A stretch of DNA of 64,000 nt from JANQFV01 sp964468185 (GCA_964468185.1 CAYXTR010000010.1:85805-149804), one strand, 5' to 3'; counted from the stretch's first letter, positions 53,157 through 62,409 are shown. Notes: generated from the sequence alone by a model not told the origin. Made by a program: numbers and translations.

Positions 53157-54920
53157 ATGCTGGACGAAGCGCAGGGCCTGTCGGCGGTACTGCTGGCTTA
53201 TGGTCCTTATATCAACCCGCTGAAGCTGGGTGGGATTTTCGTGGTGTTCACGCTGTGGGCACTGATCGCCCAGTGGGTCGACAAGGACACGGTGGTGGTC
53301 AATACGTTCCGGCTGTTGTGGAACCTGGTGCTGGTCGGTGCCGGCGTGGTGGGGACCGCGGTGGCGTTGCTGGTGCCGATGTATGCGATCGGGTTTCCGG
53401 CGATGATCGTGGTGATCTTTGGTGCGAGCCTTGTATACGTGATTCACCGGAATGGGCTGGTGGAGGCGGAGGACTCGGTGCTGACGCCAACGCATTTTCG
53501 GCGTCTACGTGAGGAGGGGCTGAGCGGCAAGAAGAAGGTGAAGGAGGTTCGCGAGCGGGTGCGGATCAGTGGGGTGGATGGTCACGTTGAGATTCCGCCG
53601 GAAGAACCGGAGCGGACGCATTACAGCCTGGCGCAGGACTTGTTCTTCGACTCGCTGTGGCGGCGGGCGGCGTTGGTTGAGGTGGCGCCGGCGGGTCAGC
53701 AGGAGGCGAAGGTCCAGTATGAGGTGGATGGTGTGTGGCTGGACGGCGAAGCGATGGATCGGGGGGAAGCGGATGAGTTGATTCAGTATGTGAAGGAGAT
53801 TGCGGGGCTGGACCTGGAGGAGCGTCGCAAGCCGCAGAAGGGGATGATCAAGCTTACGATCGGTGAAACGAAGCATGAGACGGTGATTCGGACCGATGGC
53901 ACGACGGCGGGCGAGAAGTTGACCGTGCAGATTCGTTATGATGAGGTCAACTTCAAGGTGCCGGACCTGGGGTTCAATCCGCCGCAGCTCGAGCGGGTGG
54001 AGGCGACGAAGGAGGAGACGCGGGGCTTGATCCTGTTGTCGGGTCCGTCGGATAGTGGTTTGACGACCTCGATCTACAGCTTCGTGCGTAACCACGACCG
54101 GTTCTTACAGAATATCCAGACGGTCGAGTATGAGAAGGAACTCGAGATCGACAATGTGACGCAGCACGTGTTTCAGCCGGACGACAAGCACACGTTCGCG
54201 GAGCGGCTGTTGCGTGTGGTGCGGTCGGACCCGGATATCATCGTGTTGCCGGAGATTCGGGAGCGGCAGGCGGCGGCGATTGCCTCGAAGGCCGCAGCGG
54301 AGAAGCAGAAGGTCTATGTGACGGTACAGGCCGTCGACGTGGCGGATGCGTTGCGGAAGTGGATTACGGCGGTGGGCGACAAGACGTTGGTGGCGAAAGG
54401 GCTGCTGGCGGTTTGCAATCAGCGGCTGGTGCGGAAGCTGTGTTCGCAGTGCAAGCAGGCATACAAGCCGGATCCACAGCTCATGCGGAAGCTGAATCTG
54501 CCGGCGGACAAGGTGTTGTATCGGAAGCCGGAGCCGGAGTATGACAAGCATGGCAATCCGATCATCTGTCAAGCGTGTCAGGGCACGGGCTATGTCGGGC
54601 GGGTCGGCGTGTTTGACTGGCTGCCGGTGGATGACAATCTGCGGCAGGTGATCCGAAAGGGCAGCTCGTTCAAGGAGATTGAAAACTACGTCGCCAAGCG
54701 CGGCGGCGGGGGCTTGCAGGCGCAGGCGCTGCAGAAGGTGCTGGACGGGGTGACGAGTATTCAGGAAGTGGCGCGTGTGATGCGTGGTGAGGGGGGCGAG
54801 AAGAAGGCAGCGAAGCCGAAGGCCGCAGCGCCGAAAGGGGCGGCACCGAAGGCGGCGGCGAAGAAAGCGCAACCGAAGACGGGTCAGCAGTCGAAGGCGG
54901 CTGGCGGAGGTCGTTCATGA
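53157..54920 (+). CDS. Membrane-anchored, degenerate GspE/PilB-like ATPase homologue
   Basis: A 587-residue protein of the type II/IV secretion ATPase superfamily with unusual features. Three hydrophobic segments (about 24-40, 54-75, 77-96) precede the usual N-domain. The P-loop reads GPSDSGLTTS (296-305): Leu302 replaces the Walker A Lys. Walker B reads DPDIIVLPEIRE, with Pro and Glu in place of Gly and Asp. The four-Cys insert typical of GspE/PilB is kept (C429, C432, C471, C474, with GTGYVGR). The last 50 residues are Lys/Ala/Pro-rich. It is probably unable to hydrolyse ATP and may act as a membrane scaffold for the adjacent PilT. Confidence 0.8.
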   Translation: MLDEAQGLSAVLLAYGPYINPLKLGGIFVVFTLWALIAQWVDKDTVVVNTFRLLWNLVLVGAGVVGTAVALLVPMYAIGFPAMIVVIFGASLVYVIHRNGLVEAEDSVLTPTHFRRLREEGLSGKKKVKEVRERVRISGVDGHVEIPPEEPERTHYSLAQDLFFDSLWRRAALVEVAPAGQQEAKVQYEVDGVWLDGEAMDRGEADELIQYVKEIAGLDLEERRKPQKGMIKLTIGETKHETVIRTDGTTAGEKLTVQIRYDEVNFKVPDLGFNPPQLERVEATKEETRGLILLSGPSDSGLTTSIYSFVRNHDRFLQNIQTVEYEKELEIDNVTQHVFQPDDKHTFAERLLRVVRSDPDIIVLPEIRERQAAAIASKAAAEKQKVYVTVQAVDVADALRKWITAVGDKTLVAKGLLAVCNQRLVRKLCSQCKQAYKPDPQLMRKLNLPADKVLYRKPEPEYDKHGNPIICQACQGTGYVGRVGVFDWLPVDDNLRQVIRKGSSFKEIENYVAKRGGGGLQAQALQKVLDGVTSIQEVARVMRGEGGEKKAAKPKAAAPKGAAPKAAAKKAQPKTGQQSKAAGGGRS

Positions 54921-56734
54921 TACTGAACCTGGCGGCGACGTTGTTTGTGTTGGGGCTGACCTTCCTGCATTCGATGTATGGGTTGTTCAGCGGGATCATC
55001 AATCTGTTCTGCACGATCGTGGCGCTGGCGATCGCGTTTGGTTTTACGGAGCCGCTGAACGCGATGCTGGTGAAGGACTTTCATCTGCATTCGTCGTACA
55101 CGGAGCCGTTGACGCTGGGGTTGCTGTTCGTGATTTCGCTGCTGATCCTGCGGTTGGCGGCGGACAACCTGGTCCGCGGCAACATGCGCATTCCGATGTA
55201 CGTGGATTGGGGTGGGGGCGCGGTGTGCGGGTTCCTGATCGCGCAGATCAGCGTGGGGGTGATGGTGCTGAGCTTTGTGATGTTGCCGTGGGGCGACAGT
55301 GTGGCCGGGTACACGCGGATTGAGCGTGTGATTGAAGAGGGGGCTGGCGGCTTCGGGGAAGAAGTGAAGGTTGATCCGGAGACTGGGCGGGTGGTATTCG
55401 CGCGGAATCCGTTGTGGCTGCGGTCGGATCAGATGGCGGTGGGACTGTTCAATATCATGAGTTCGGGGAGCCTGAGCACGGACACGCGGTTCGCGTCGAT
55501 CTACCCGGACTTCACGGAGTGGGTGTTCTGGACACGCAATACGATTCAGCAGGAAACGCAGACGGCGCCGCTGGTGGATGAGCGGCGAAACGGGTTTGAG
55601 CAGGGGATCGCGGTCGAGACGTGGTGGGAGCAGCCGACGCCGTTGCCCGAGGAGGACACGCGTTATCGGGCACTGTTGCCGACGCGGAAAGAGCCGCGGG
55701 TTCCGTTCGAACGGTATTCGTATCGGACCGATCCGGGGAAGAAGCTGATTGGCGTGCGGTTGACATTGCGACCTTCGTCGGCGGACCGGGGTGAGCGCAA
55801 AGCGATGCATCGGTTTCGGCCGTCGATGATTCGGCTGGTGGGGGATATTGTGCGGGGTGGCGAGCGTGAGCCGGCGCATTATGTGCCAGACGTATTGGGT
55901 GGGGCGGATCCGCGGCTGGAGGACAAGCTGCGGGTGGTTGATATTGACAATGATTTTTCGTTGCCAGCAGAGGGGGATACGCAGATTGATGCGTTCTTTG
56001 AAGTTGATGAGCGGTTTGAGCCGCGGTTCGTGGAATATCGGCGGCACGCCCGCGCGAATGTGTCTCAGGGCGGTTTTGCCAAGACGCCGCCGAGCGGGGC
56101 GCTGGCGGCGGCCGCGGTGGAGGAGCCTGAGGGGGGGGCGCGAGGTTCCGGTGCGGCGCGGTTCATTGAGGCGGTGCAGCGGGCCTATACGGGTGATCAG
56201 GCGCGGTTGCCGGTGAAGTTGGATAGTGATCGGATCTTGGCGCAGGCAGAGGTGTCGGGCGATGAGTTTGTGAGCGGGAAGGTGTCGGGGTATCTGGACC
56301 GCCTGTCGGGGGAGGATGCGGATCTGGAGCAGATTCAGTTGCCAGATGATGGGCGGATTTTCCAGTTGCAGACCGAAGCGCGGAAGGCGAATTCGCTGCT
56401 GGGGCAGGTGTTCAACTTCGTGGGGTCGCGGGTGAATCAGTACTACGCGGTCGATTCGCTCGGCGAGGAGTATCCGCTGGCGGGGTATTACGGGGTCGCC
56501 GAGCGGGGTGGGCAGCGCTATATCGAGTTGACGTTCTATCCCGATCCGGCGGCGGCGGGCTTCCGGCACATGTTGCAGTGGGAGTGGGATGGGATGATCG
56601 GCGCGTTGCAGGATCAGGAGGATGCACTGCTGGGGTTATATTTTGTGGTGCCGAGCGGGAAGGAGATTGTGGCGGTGCGGGCTGGTCGGGCTGGTCGGAT
56701 CGACTTTGGTGGTCGGACGTATGAGATGCAGTAG
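54917..56734 (+). CDS. CvpA-like membrane protein with large soluble domain
   Basis: A 605-residue protein. Four hydrophobic helices in the first 130 residues (LAATLFVLGLTFLHSMYGLF, IVALAIAFGF, LTLGLLFVISLLILRLAADNLV, GAVCGFLIAQISVGVMVLSFVML) resemble the CvpA/colicin V production family. The remaining 470 residues, probably outside the membrane, have no recognised domain; a beta-rich part near the C-terminus (YYGVAERGGQRYIELTFYPDP) stands out. Its ATG overlaps the stop of the ATPase homologue (ATGA), so synthesis of the two is coupled. Confidence 0.75.
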   Translation: MILNLAATLFVLGLTFLHSMYGLFSGIINLFCTIVALAIAFGFTEPLNAMLVKDFHLHSSYTEPLTLGLLFVISLLILRLAADNLVRGNMRIPMYVDWGGGAVCGFLIAQISVGVMVLSFVMLPWGDSVAGYTRIERVIEEGAGGFGEEVKVDPETGRVVFARNPLWLRSDQMAVGLFNIMSSGSLSTDTRFASIYPDFTEWVFWTRNTIQQETQTAPLVDERRNGFEQGIAVETWWEQPTPLPEEDTRYRALLPTRKEPRVPFERYSYRTDPGKKLIGVRLTLRPSSADRGERKAMHRFRPSMIRLVGDIVRGGEREPAHYVPDVLGGADPRLEDKLRVVDIDNDFSLPAEGDTQIDAFFEVDERFEPRFVEYRRHARANVSQGGFAKTPPSGALAAAAVEEPEGGARGSGAARFIEAVQRAYTGDQARLPVKLDSDRILAQAEVSGDEFVSGKVSGYLDRLSGEDADLEQIQLPDDGRIFQLQTEARKANSLLGQVFNFVGSRVNQYYAVDSLGEEYPLAGYYGVAERGGQRYIELTFYPDPAAAGFRHMLQWEWDGMIGALQDQEDALLGLYFVVPSGKEIVAVRAGRAGRIDFGGRTYEMQ

Positions 56735-56899
56735 GGGGAGAGATTGAGAGATCCAGAGCTCGACACGCGGTACGCGGCCGTGCTGTGGGGTGGGTCAGGG
56801 ATTGAGCGATTTTGGGATTGAGGGATTGAGGGGGGCCGCGGACTTTGTGCGCGATTTTGGGGGATTATGGGGCCGATGCTGGGGGTGGTCGGGTCGGGC

Positions 56900-56927
56900 T
56901 TGACGCGGCGGGGGGAACGGGTAAATT
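56900..56927 (+). promoter_or_regulatory. Promoter of tRNA-Asn
   Basis: TTGACG and TAAATT are separated by 16 bases and end 45 bases before the mature tRNA. The strong -35 match and the position fit a tRNA promoter. Confidence 0.65.
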
Positions 56928-56971
56928 AAGTGATTCACCGGCGTTCGGGGCGGAGTCTCCGGGCGTGCAGG

Positions 56972-57043
56972 TCCCCGATAGCTCAATGGTAGAGCGAGCG
57001 GCTGTTAACCGCTAGGTTGTAGGTTCGAGTCCTACTCGGGGAG
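56972..57043 (+). tRNA. tRNA-Asn (anticodon GTT)
   Basis: All four arms pair: acceptor TCCCCGA/TCGGGGA, D stem GCTC/GAGC, anticodon stem AGCGG/CCGCT with loop CTGTTAA (anticodon GTT), and T stem GTAGG/CCTAC with TTCGAGT. The discriminator base is G and CCA is not encoded. Accessory genes with a recombinase begin right after it, so its 3' end may be an integration site. Confidence 0.95.
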
Positions 57044-57052
57044 CTTCAACCC

Positions 57053-57124
57053 CGGTCGCGAACTCCGCGACCGACGAGTTTACAGACGACCCAGGGCGCG
57101 AGAGCGCTCGGGGTCGTTTGTTTT
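57053..57124 (+). terminator. Tandem hairpins ending the tRNA transcript
   Basis: The first hairpin (CGGTCGCG/CGCGACCG, 57053-57073) has a perfect 8-bp stem and a 5-base loop. The second (ACGACCC/GGGTCGT, 57086-57117, with an inner GGGCGC/GCGCTC part) is followed by TTTGTTTT, a canonical terminator. Confidence 0.75.
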
Positions 57125-57425
57125 AACGCGAGTTCTGGCAGGTGCTTACGGAACCCGATCTCTCGCCGAGAGCGGCCGGCGAAGGCGATAGAGCGCCGTC
57201 CGCGGCCCGGTTCGCCGCCCCCGCCGCCACTCTCCGCCCGAAACTCTCGGATTCTCTCGTTAACAAACGTGCGGGGTTAACAGGTGGGTTGCGGGAGAGG
57301 TCGCCAACGTTGCGAGCGTCACCGCCGTCGTCCACCCTTCCAGCAAACGAAACTGGGCCTGCTGCAACGCTCAGGGCGGTTCGGCGGGCAATTGCCCCTG
57401 ACCGTGGAAACGGGGGCCCGCCTAC
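57125..57425. other. Island left flank without a gene
   Basis: About 300 bases after the tRNA terminator show no supported gene. Open frames there are Arg/Pro/Ala-rich and lack ribosome-binding sites. No obvious copy of the tRNA 3' end was found here or elsewhere in the window. Confidence 0.4.
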
Positions 57426-59705
57426 CTATCTGCGCTCGCGCTTTCGCAGTCGTTCTACCTCCTGTTCAGCTTCGGACCTCGCGATCACGTCTACCGCGGC
57501 TGCAACTGCACCCGCGAAATCTTGAATGATGCTCTCGTCGCCGGACTCTGCTTGCTTCACGATCTCCCAGGCCTTCTGTCCCCGCTGCTTCGCGAGGAGA
57601 TTGATCTTCTCGCGCATGATCGGCCGTAAGGATGCGCGTCGCGAGAACGGCAGCATGTATTCCTCGGACGCGTCGAGGATTCGCATCACCAGACGTTCGA
57701 TTGGAGGCAACTTCGCTCGGTAATCGACGTCGAACAGCACTCCGCGCAGTGCCCCGAGACTCAGGTTAACACCAGGCGCCAGCGTGAGAAGATACGCGGC
57801 GGCGCCAACAGGGACGACCGCTTCCGGTGCCCCGAGCTCGGAAGCGAAGCTACTACATGCGTTTCGGAGAAGCCCCGACGAAGAGACGATCACTGCGCTC
57901 CCCGTGATCTCAGCCCTGCGTCTTCGGTGTGTGCGAAGCAAAGACACCAATCTGCCGTCACGCTTACACTTGTCCTTATACTCCTGCGACGGCTCCGCCG
58001 AGTCATCGCTGCCGCTATTGCGGGCATTGAGTAGGTGCTTGGACACTTCCCCGGCGAACTGCTGATCAATCGCTTCTTCAGGAAGAAGCGAGATGCCATC
58101 TTCCTTCAGCAGGGGCACGAGCTTGCTGTAGTCGTATTCGTGTTGACCACGGAATTGTCCAATGAAGTAGCGCCATCGCTTTGGTTCGTGTCGTCCATCA
58201 GCTTCGATCCGGAATCCCCGTACGAATGCATTGTTGATGAGCCGGAGTGCATCACGGGTGTCCATACTCGAGAGTCGCCGCCAGACTTGCTCGTAGTCTC
58301 GTTGTGCGATCCACGCGTGGTACGCTGTCTCCTCAAGCACGGGCAAAGACACGTAAACGCTGCCAGTGATGCGTTTCCAGCCGTTTATGACTGCGACTAT
58401 CGCTTCATGCAACGGCTCCCCCTTAGATAAGAACGACAGTACCACATCGGTATCGAGAATGAGGTCCAGCTCGCGCAATCTTGCAGTGACTTGGTCTTGT
58501 GCGTTCCGGTCGAGACCGAGCGAGCACACCGACACATACACCATGCACAGGTCTGACAGCCAACGAAAGGCTTCCGAGGTGCGGTCCTGAAACATGTCGC
58601 AGATGGCCTGTTGTATGTCGGGGCCACGGCCTCCCCAGATTCCGAGTTGCGCGACACGCTCAGCCAAATCATCGATCTGCTGTTGAAGGTCTGGGTGATC
58701 AGATAGCGTGCTACGCCCACCGATAATGGAAGCGACAGAGTCCGTAATATAGATGCCATTTGCCAAGAACATGTTGGCAATTCGGTCTTGAAACACGTTC
58801 CAGAGGCGGGCAAATTGATGGCTGTCCGGCGAATCGCCGCAGAGCTCTTCGAGTGCTCGACGAACTGCTTGCTGGCCTTCCGTGAATCGCGCCGTCCCAG
58901 TCTCAGTTCGATTGCGGAGTTCGCTCTTTCCGTTTGGAGTGACCGTGTATCGCCCCTTATCGTCCTGGCGAATTAGGTCCGACTGGCTCAGGTCCTCCAG
59001 CGAGGACTGAAGGTAAGCTGCCTGAATAGCCCGTGGTAGGTGTAGTAGATCGCTGGTTCGCTTAGCAAGCGAGGCGAGATTGCACGGCGCGCCATCTGCC
59101 AAGGCAGTTAAGACGAGGTTGTGCAGAATGTCCTCGCGCAGGGTGGCAGCATCTTCCGAAAGTTGAGTGGTTAAGGCGATCCGCATTCCGGTGAGCTGCA
59201 CCGTCTCGGCGTCGACTGCTTCCACAGCAAGCGCTTGTCGCAGGTTCGCGGCTTCACCCGAGTAGTACTGTTCAACCGTTGCAGGGTATTGGCACGCAAG
59301 GGGAACGATTTGGATTAGGCCATCTACGATGACTGTTTCCACGACGTCGGAAGCCGAACGGAATATCGCTTCGACTTTGTCGGCGACCTTCTCAGTGAGA
59401 GGCTGATTGGAGCAGAAGCGAACAAACTTCGGAGAGGCGTGGCGGAACAACGACTCAGCGTCTTCTTGAGCCTTGTTCAACACGTCCTGTCGCAGCGAGG
59501 CGCAGATTATGGGGGACGGTTCGCCCATGGAGGCGTCCGTAGCCCTGGCGTCACGACCGCGGTCATAGTTGTACGACGTTGGCACGTAGACATGAGAGTC
59601 CACTCGCTTGTAGAGGGCGATGCAGAAAGACTCAAAGCGCGATGGCGATGATTCTGCCGAGAGAATTTGGCGGACCATCCCTTCGGTCAGCGTGGTCGAT
59701 GGCAT
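57426..59705 (-). CDS. Multidomain nuclease-like protein (REase-like, winged helix, PIN-like)
   Basis: A 759-residue soluble protein of no recognised family. Residues 20-120 look like a PD-(D/E)xK/Mrr-type fold (FESFCIALYKR, YDRGRDAR, PIICASLRQDVLNKAQED), with Arg72 where the catalytic Lys is expected. Residues 188-262 fit a winged helix (LREDILHNLVLTALADGAP, QSDLIRQDDKGRYTVTPNG). Residues 412-620 resemble a PIN nuclease: LDLILDTDVVLSFL (D418, D420), SLPVLEET (E458/E459), KRDGRLVSLL (D583), with SSS in place of the usual TD near 608. The ATG has GGAGG upstream. It is the main gene of an accessory island; a defence role is inferred. Confidence 0.7.
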   Translation of the reverse strand: MPSTTLTEGMVRQILSAESSPSRFESFCIALYKRVDSHVYVPTSYNYDRGRDARATDASMGEPSPIICASLRQDVLNKAQEDAESLFRHASPKFVRFCSNQPLTEKVADKVEAIFRSASDVVETVIVDGLIQIVPLACQYPATVEQYYSGEAANLRQALAVEAVDAETVQLTGMRIALTTQLSEDAATLREDILHNLVLTALADGAPCNLASLAKRTSDLLHLPRAIQAAYLQSSLEDLSQSDLIRQDDKGRYTVTPNGKSELRNRTETGTARFTEGQQAVRRALEELCGDSPDSHQFARLWNVFQDRIANMFLANGIYITDSVASIIGGRSTLSDHPDLQQQIDDLAERVAQLGIWGGRGPDIQQAICDMFQDRTSEAFRWLSDLCMVYVSVCSLGLDRNAQDQVTARLRELDLILDTDVVLSFLSKGEPLHEAIVAVINGWKRITGSVYVSLPVLEETAYHAWIAQRDYEQVWRRLSSMDTRDALRLINNAFVRGFRIEADGRHEPKRWRYFIGQFRGQHEYDYSKLVPLLKEDGISLLPEEAIDQQFAGEVSKHLLNARNSGSDDSAEPSQEYKDKCKRDGRLVSLLRTHRRRRAEITGSAVIVSSSGLLRNACSSFASELGAPEAVVPVGAAAYLLTLAPGVNLSLGALRGVLFDVDYRAKLPPIERLVMRILDASEEYMLPFSRRASLRPIMREKINLLAKQRGQKAWEIVKQAESGDESIIQDFAGAVAAAVDVIARSEAEQEVERLRKRERR

Positions 59706-60326
59706 TGCAGCCTCCTACGTCGAGAACAGCGTCGTCTGCCGCAAGGGCGTCTGATGACCAGCCGTCGTGCCGTCGCGAACGGACTTCGCATAGCGTAGCC
59801 AGTGTTGACGCTCATACCAAGTGAGCAAGGCGCTATCCGCACCCCGGCCACCTCGCCAGACACCCACGCCCTGACCGACGTCTTCAGGGCCGACGGCGTA
59901 TGTAACCCGTAGAGGCAGCCAAGAGACAATGAGCCATGGACGGCCTGTGGGAGTCACCAATGGGACGTGTTCGTCGCCGCAACAGAACTTGCCAGGACCA
60001 TCAGTCGCGTACGAGTAGCTGGGATGACGTTGCTGGCATCTTCGCTCGTGGCATAATGCGTCAGCGCGGCAGGAGCCGCGATTCGTCACACGCCGCAGCG
60101 TCACTTCGTGTGACACGGGAGCCCGGTGACGATGATTGCCCCGCTGAGGCGTCGCGCGCCCCATCACCATCGATTGCGGACGAGCTCGCACCTCCATCGC
60201 ACCTCCCGCCCCCGTAGCAGGAAACTCTCAGATTTCCGCCGCAGTCGCCTTGAGCTTTCACGGCCGACTCGCCCTGATGGCCACCGTGGTTAACGGCTTG
60301 TGAGATATTGAGTTACGGAGCGATGC
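59706..60326. other. Island interval between nuclease-like gene and recombinase module
   Basis: This 621-base gap separates divergent units. Its left part is open on the minus strand (see 59715-60197). The rest shows no supported gene and should carry the promoter of the DUF2924-recombinase module. Confidence 0.4.
59715..60197 (-). CDS. Possible small gene cotranscribed with the nuclease-like gene
   Basis: The frame ends nine bases before the 759-residue protein begins, and its TAG stop overlaps that gene's ribosome-binding site, a typical operon junction. The last 85 codons read like protein (GRPWLIVSWLPLRVTYAVG, LLTWYERQHWLRYAKSVRDG). The first 75 are Arg/His-rich and probably not coding, so the true start may be internal or the gene may be truncated. 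No family is recognised. Confidence 0.35.
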   Translation of the reverse strand: MEVRARPQSMVMGRATPQRGNHRHRAPVSHEVTLRRVTNRGSCRADALCHERRCQQRHPSYSYATDGPGKFCCGDEHVPLVTPTGRPWLIVSWLPLRVTYAVGPEDVGQGVGVWRGGRGADSALLTWYERQHWLRYAKSVRDGTTAGHQTPLRQTTLFST

Positions 60327-60845
60327 ATGCCTGAGACGCGCGGCAACCTGAACATCGGCCACGAGCTGACCCGCCTGGCGAACATGACGCCGCGGGAGCT
60401 GCGCGAGGAGTACCGGCAGGTGTTTGGCGAGGCCACGCGGGTCGGGAACAAGGCGCATCTGATCAAGCGGATCGCGTGGCGGCTCCAGTCACTGGCCGAG
60501 GGCGACCTGTCGGAGCGGGCCCGGCGGCGGGCGGCGGAGTTGGCCTGCGACGCTGACATCCGCACGTCGATTCCCCGCCCACCGAAGTCGACGCCCGACG
60601 CCGAGCGGCGGAAAGTCGAGACGGCGGTGTCGTTCACGCGGGATGAGCGCATCCCGCCCGGCGGCACGCTCGTGCGGCACTACCGAGGCGAAACGCACGT
60701 CGTGAAGGTGCTGCCGGACGGGTTCGAGCACCAGGGGCGCGTCTTCAAGTCGCTCAGCGCGGTGGCGAAGGCGATCACCGGGTCGCACTGGAACGGCTAC
60801 GCGTTCTTCAAGATCGCCAAGCCGCGGGAGAACGCGGATGCGTAG
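60327..60845 (+). CDS. DUF2924 protein of a recombinase module
   Basis: A 172-residue basic protein of the DUF2924 family. ELTRLANMTPRELREEYRQVFGE and VGNKAHLIKRIAWRLQSLAEG form the helical first half. GGTLVRHYRGETHVVKVLPDGFEHQGR, then SLSAVAKAITGSHWNGYAFF, form the C-terminal RAMA-like beta fold. DUF2924 genes typically precede large serine recombinases, and here the stop overlaps the recombinase start by eight bases. It may act as an accessory DNA-binding factor. Confidence 0.9.
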   Translation: MPETRGNLNIGHELTRLANMTPRELREEYRQVFGEATRVGNKAHLIKRIAWRLQSLAEGDLSERARRRAAELACDADIRTSIPRPPKSTPDAERRKVETAVSFTRDERIPPGGTLVRHYRGETHVVKVLPDGFEHQGRVFKSLSAVAKAITGSHWNGYAFFKIAKPRENADA

Positions 60846-62409
60846 GCGGCGGACGCCATCGCGAGCAACGCCGCAGAAGGTGGTGCGCTGCGCCATCTAC
60901 ACGCGCAAGAGTACTGATGAGGGTCTCGACCAGGATTTCAATTCGCTGGACGCGCAGCGCGAGAGCGCCGAGAACTACATCGCCAGTCAGAAGGCCGAGG
61001 GGTGGGAGTGCCTGCCCGATCGCTACGACGACGGGGGTTTCACGGGCGGGAACATGGAGCGACCGGCGCTACGGCGGCTACTGGCCGACATCGACGCCGG
61101 TCTGATCGACTGCGTCGTCGTGTACAAGGTCGATCGCCTCAGTCGCTCGCTGATGGACTTCGCCCGCATGATGGAGACCTTCGAGCGGCACAAGGTGTCT
61201 TTCGTCTCGGTCACGCAGCAATTCAACACGACCCACTCGATGGGCCGGCTCACGCTCAATATCCTGCTGAGCTTCGCCCAGTTCGAGCGCGAGATCATCA
61301 GCGAGCGCACGCGCGATAAGATCGCCGCGGCGCGGCGCAAGGGCAAATGGGGCGGAGGGCGACCGTTGCTCGGCTACGACCTGGTGCCACTGCCCGGCGG
61401 ATCGCGGCTCGTTGTTAACGAGGAGGAGGCGACGCGGGTCCGCCAGATTTTCGATTTGTATCTTGAGCACGAGGCGCTGATCCCGGTCGTGAAGGTGCTG
61501 GACGAGCGCGGCTGGCGGTCCAAGCAGTGGACGACGAAGAGCGGCAAACCCATCGGCGGACGGCCGTTCGACAAGAATTCACTGTTCAAGCTGCTGACGA
61601 ATCCGGCGTATCTCGGGAAGGTCAAGCATCTTACCGAGCTGTTCGACGGCGAGCATGCGGCGATTGTGGACGAACAGACGTGGACCAAGGTGCAGCAGAT
61701 CCTGAAACGCAACGGCTCGAACGGCGGCGTGCAGGTCCGCAACCGGCACGGGGCGCTGCTGAAGGGTCTGCTGCGGTGCGTGCCATGCGACTGCGCGATG
61801 GTCCATTCGGTCACGGCGAAGGGCCCGAAGCGCTATCGCTACTACGTCTGTGCCACGGCCATGAAACGTGGCTGGCACACGTGCCCGTCCAAGTCGATCC
61901 CAGCTGCCGAGATCGAGCGGTTCGTCGTCGACCAGATCCGGAAGGCGGCCAGCGACCCGGCCATCTTGGCGGCCACCGTGCGGCAGGTGCGGGTGCAAAG
62001 CGAGAAGGCCATCGGCAAGCTCGAGCAGGAGCGTGAGCGGCTGGAGCGGGAACTGAAGCGCCGCGGCGACGCACTCCGTGAACTACTGGCGGAACCGGAC
62101 GTCGCCACAGCCTCTGCGGACGTGCTGCGCACGCGTGAAGAGATCAAAGCACTCGAGCAACGCCGCACGGAGGTCCGCGATCGCATCATTGCCATCGGAC
62201 GCGAGCTTGTCGACGAGAAGCAGGTTGTCGATGCATTGAAGGTGTTCGATCCGGTCTGGGACCAGCTCACCACCCGTGAGAAGGTCCGCGTGATCCAGTT
62301 GCTCGTCGAGCGCGTCGACTGCGACGGTGCCCAGGGTACGGTCGCTGTGACGTTTCAAGCGGAGGGAATGCGGGCACTATTCGACGGCAAGACGGAGGAT
62401 GCGGCGTGA
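60838..62409 (+). CDS. Large serine recombinase
   Basis: A 523-residue site-specific recombinase of the resolvase/integrase type. The catalytic Ser25 lies in CAIYTRKSTDEG; the QRESAENYI, YDDGGFTGGNMERPAL, VYKVDRLSRSLMDF and FAQFEREIISERTRDKI motifs complete the resolvase domain. A recombinase domain follows (GKWGGGRPLLGYDL), then a zinc ribbon (CVPCDCAMVHS...CATAMKR...CPSKS) and a coiled coil (ESEKAIGKLEQERERLEREL-like). It overlaps both neighbours and is the likely integrase of the island. The two attachment sites are not identifiable here. Confidence 0.92.
   Translation: MRRRRTPSRATPQKVVRCAIYTRKSTDEGLDQDFNSLDAQRESAENYIASQKAEGWECLPDRYDDGGFTGGNMERPALRRLLADIDAGLIDCVVVYKVDRLSRSLMDFARMMETFERHKVSFVSVTQQFNTTHSMGRLTLNILLSFAQFEREIISERTRDKIAAARRKGKWGGGRPLLGYDLVPLPGGSRLVVNEEEATRVRQIFDLYLEHEALIPVVKVLDERGWRSKQWTTKSGKPIGGRPFDKNSLFKLLTNPAYLGKVKHLTELFDGEHAAIVDEQTWTKVQQILKRNGSNGGVQVRNRHGALLKGLLRCVPCDCAMVHSVTAKGPKRYRYYVCATAMKRGWHTCPSKSIPAAEIERFVVDQIRKAASDPAILAATVRQVRVQSEKAIGKLEQERERLERELKRRGDALRELLAEPDVATASADVLRTREEIKALEQRRTEVRDRIIAIGRELVDEKQVVDALKVFDPVWDQLTTREKVRVIQLLVERVDCDGAQGTVAVTFQAEGMRALFDGKTEDAA

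Noticed and set aside
54884..56569. 561-codon minus-strand frame opposite the CvpA-like gene
   Set aside because: Arg/Pro/His-rich shadow; the + strand frame has membrane helices, an ATGA overlap and operon context.
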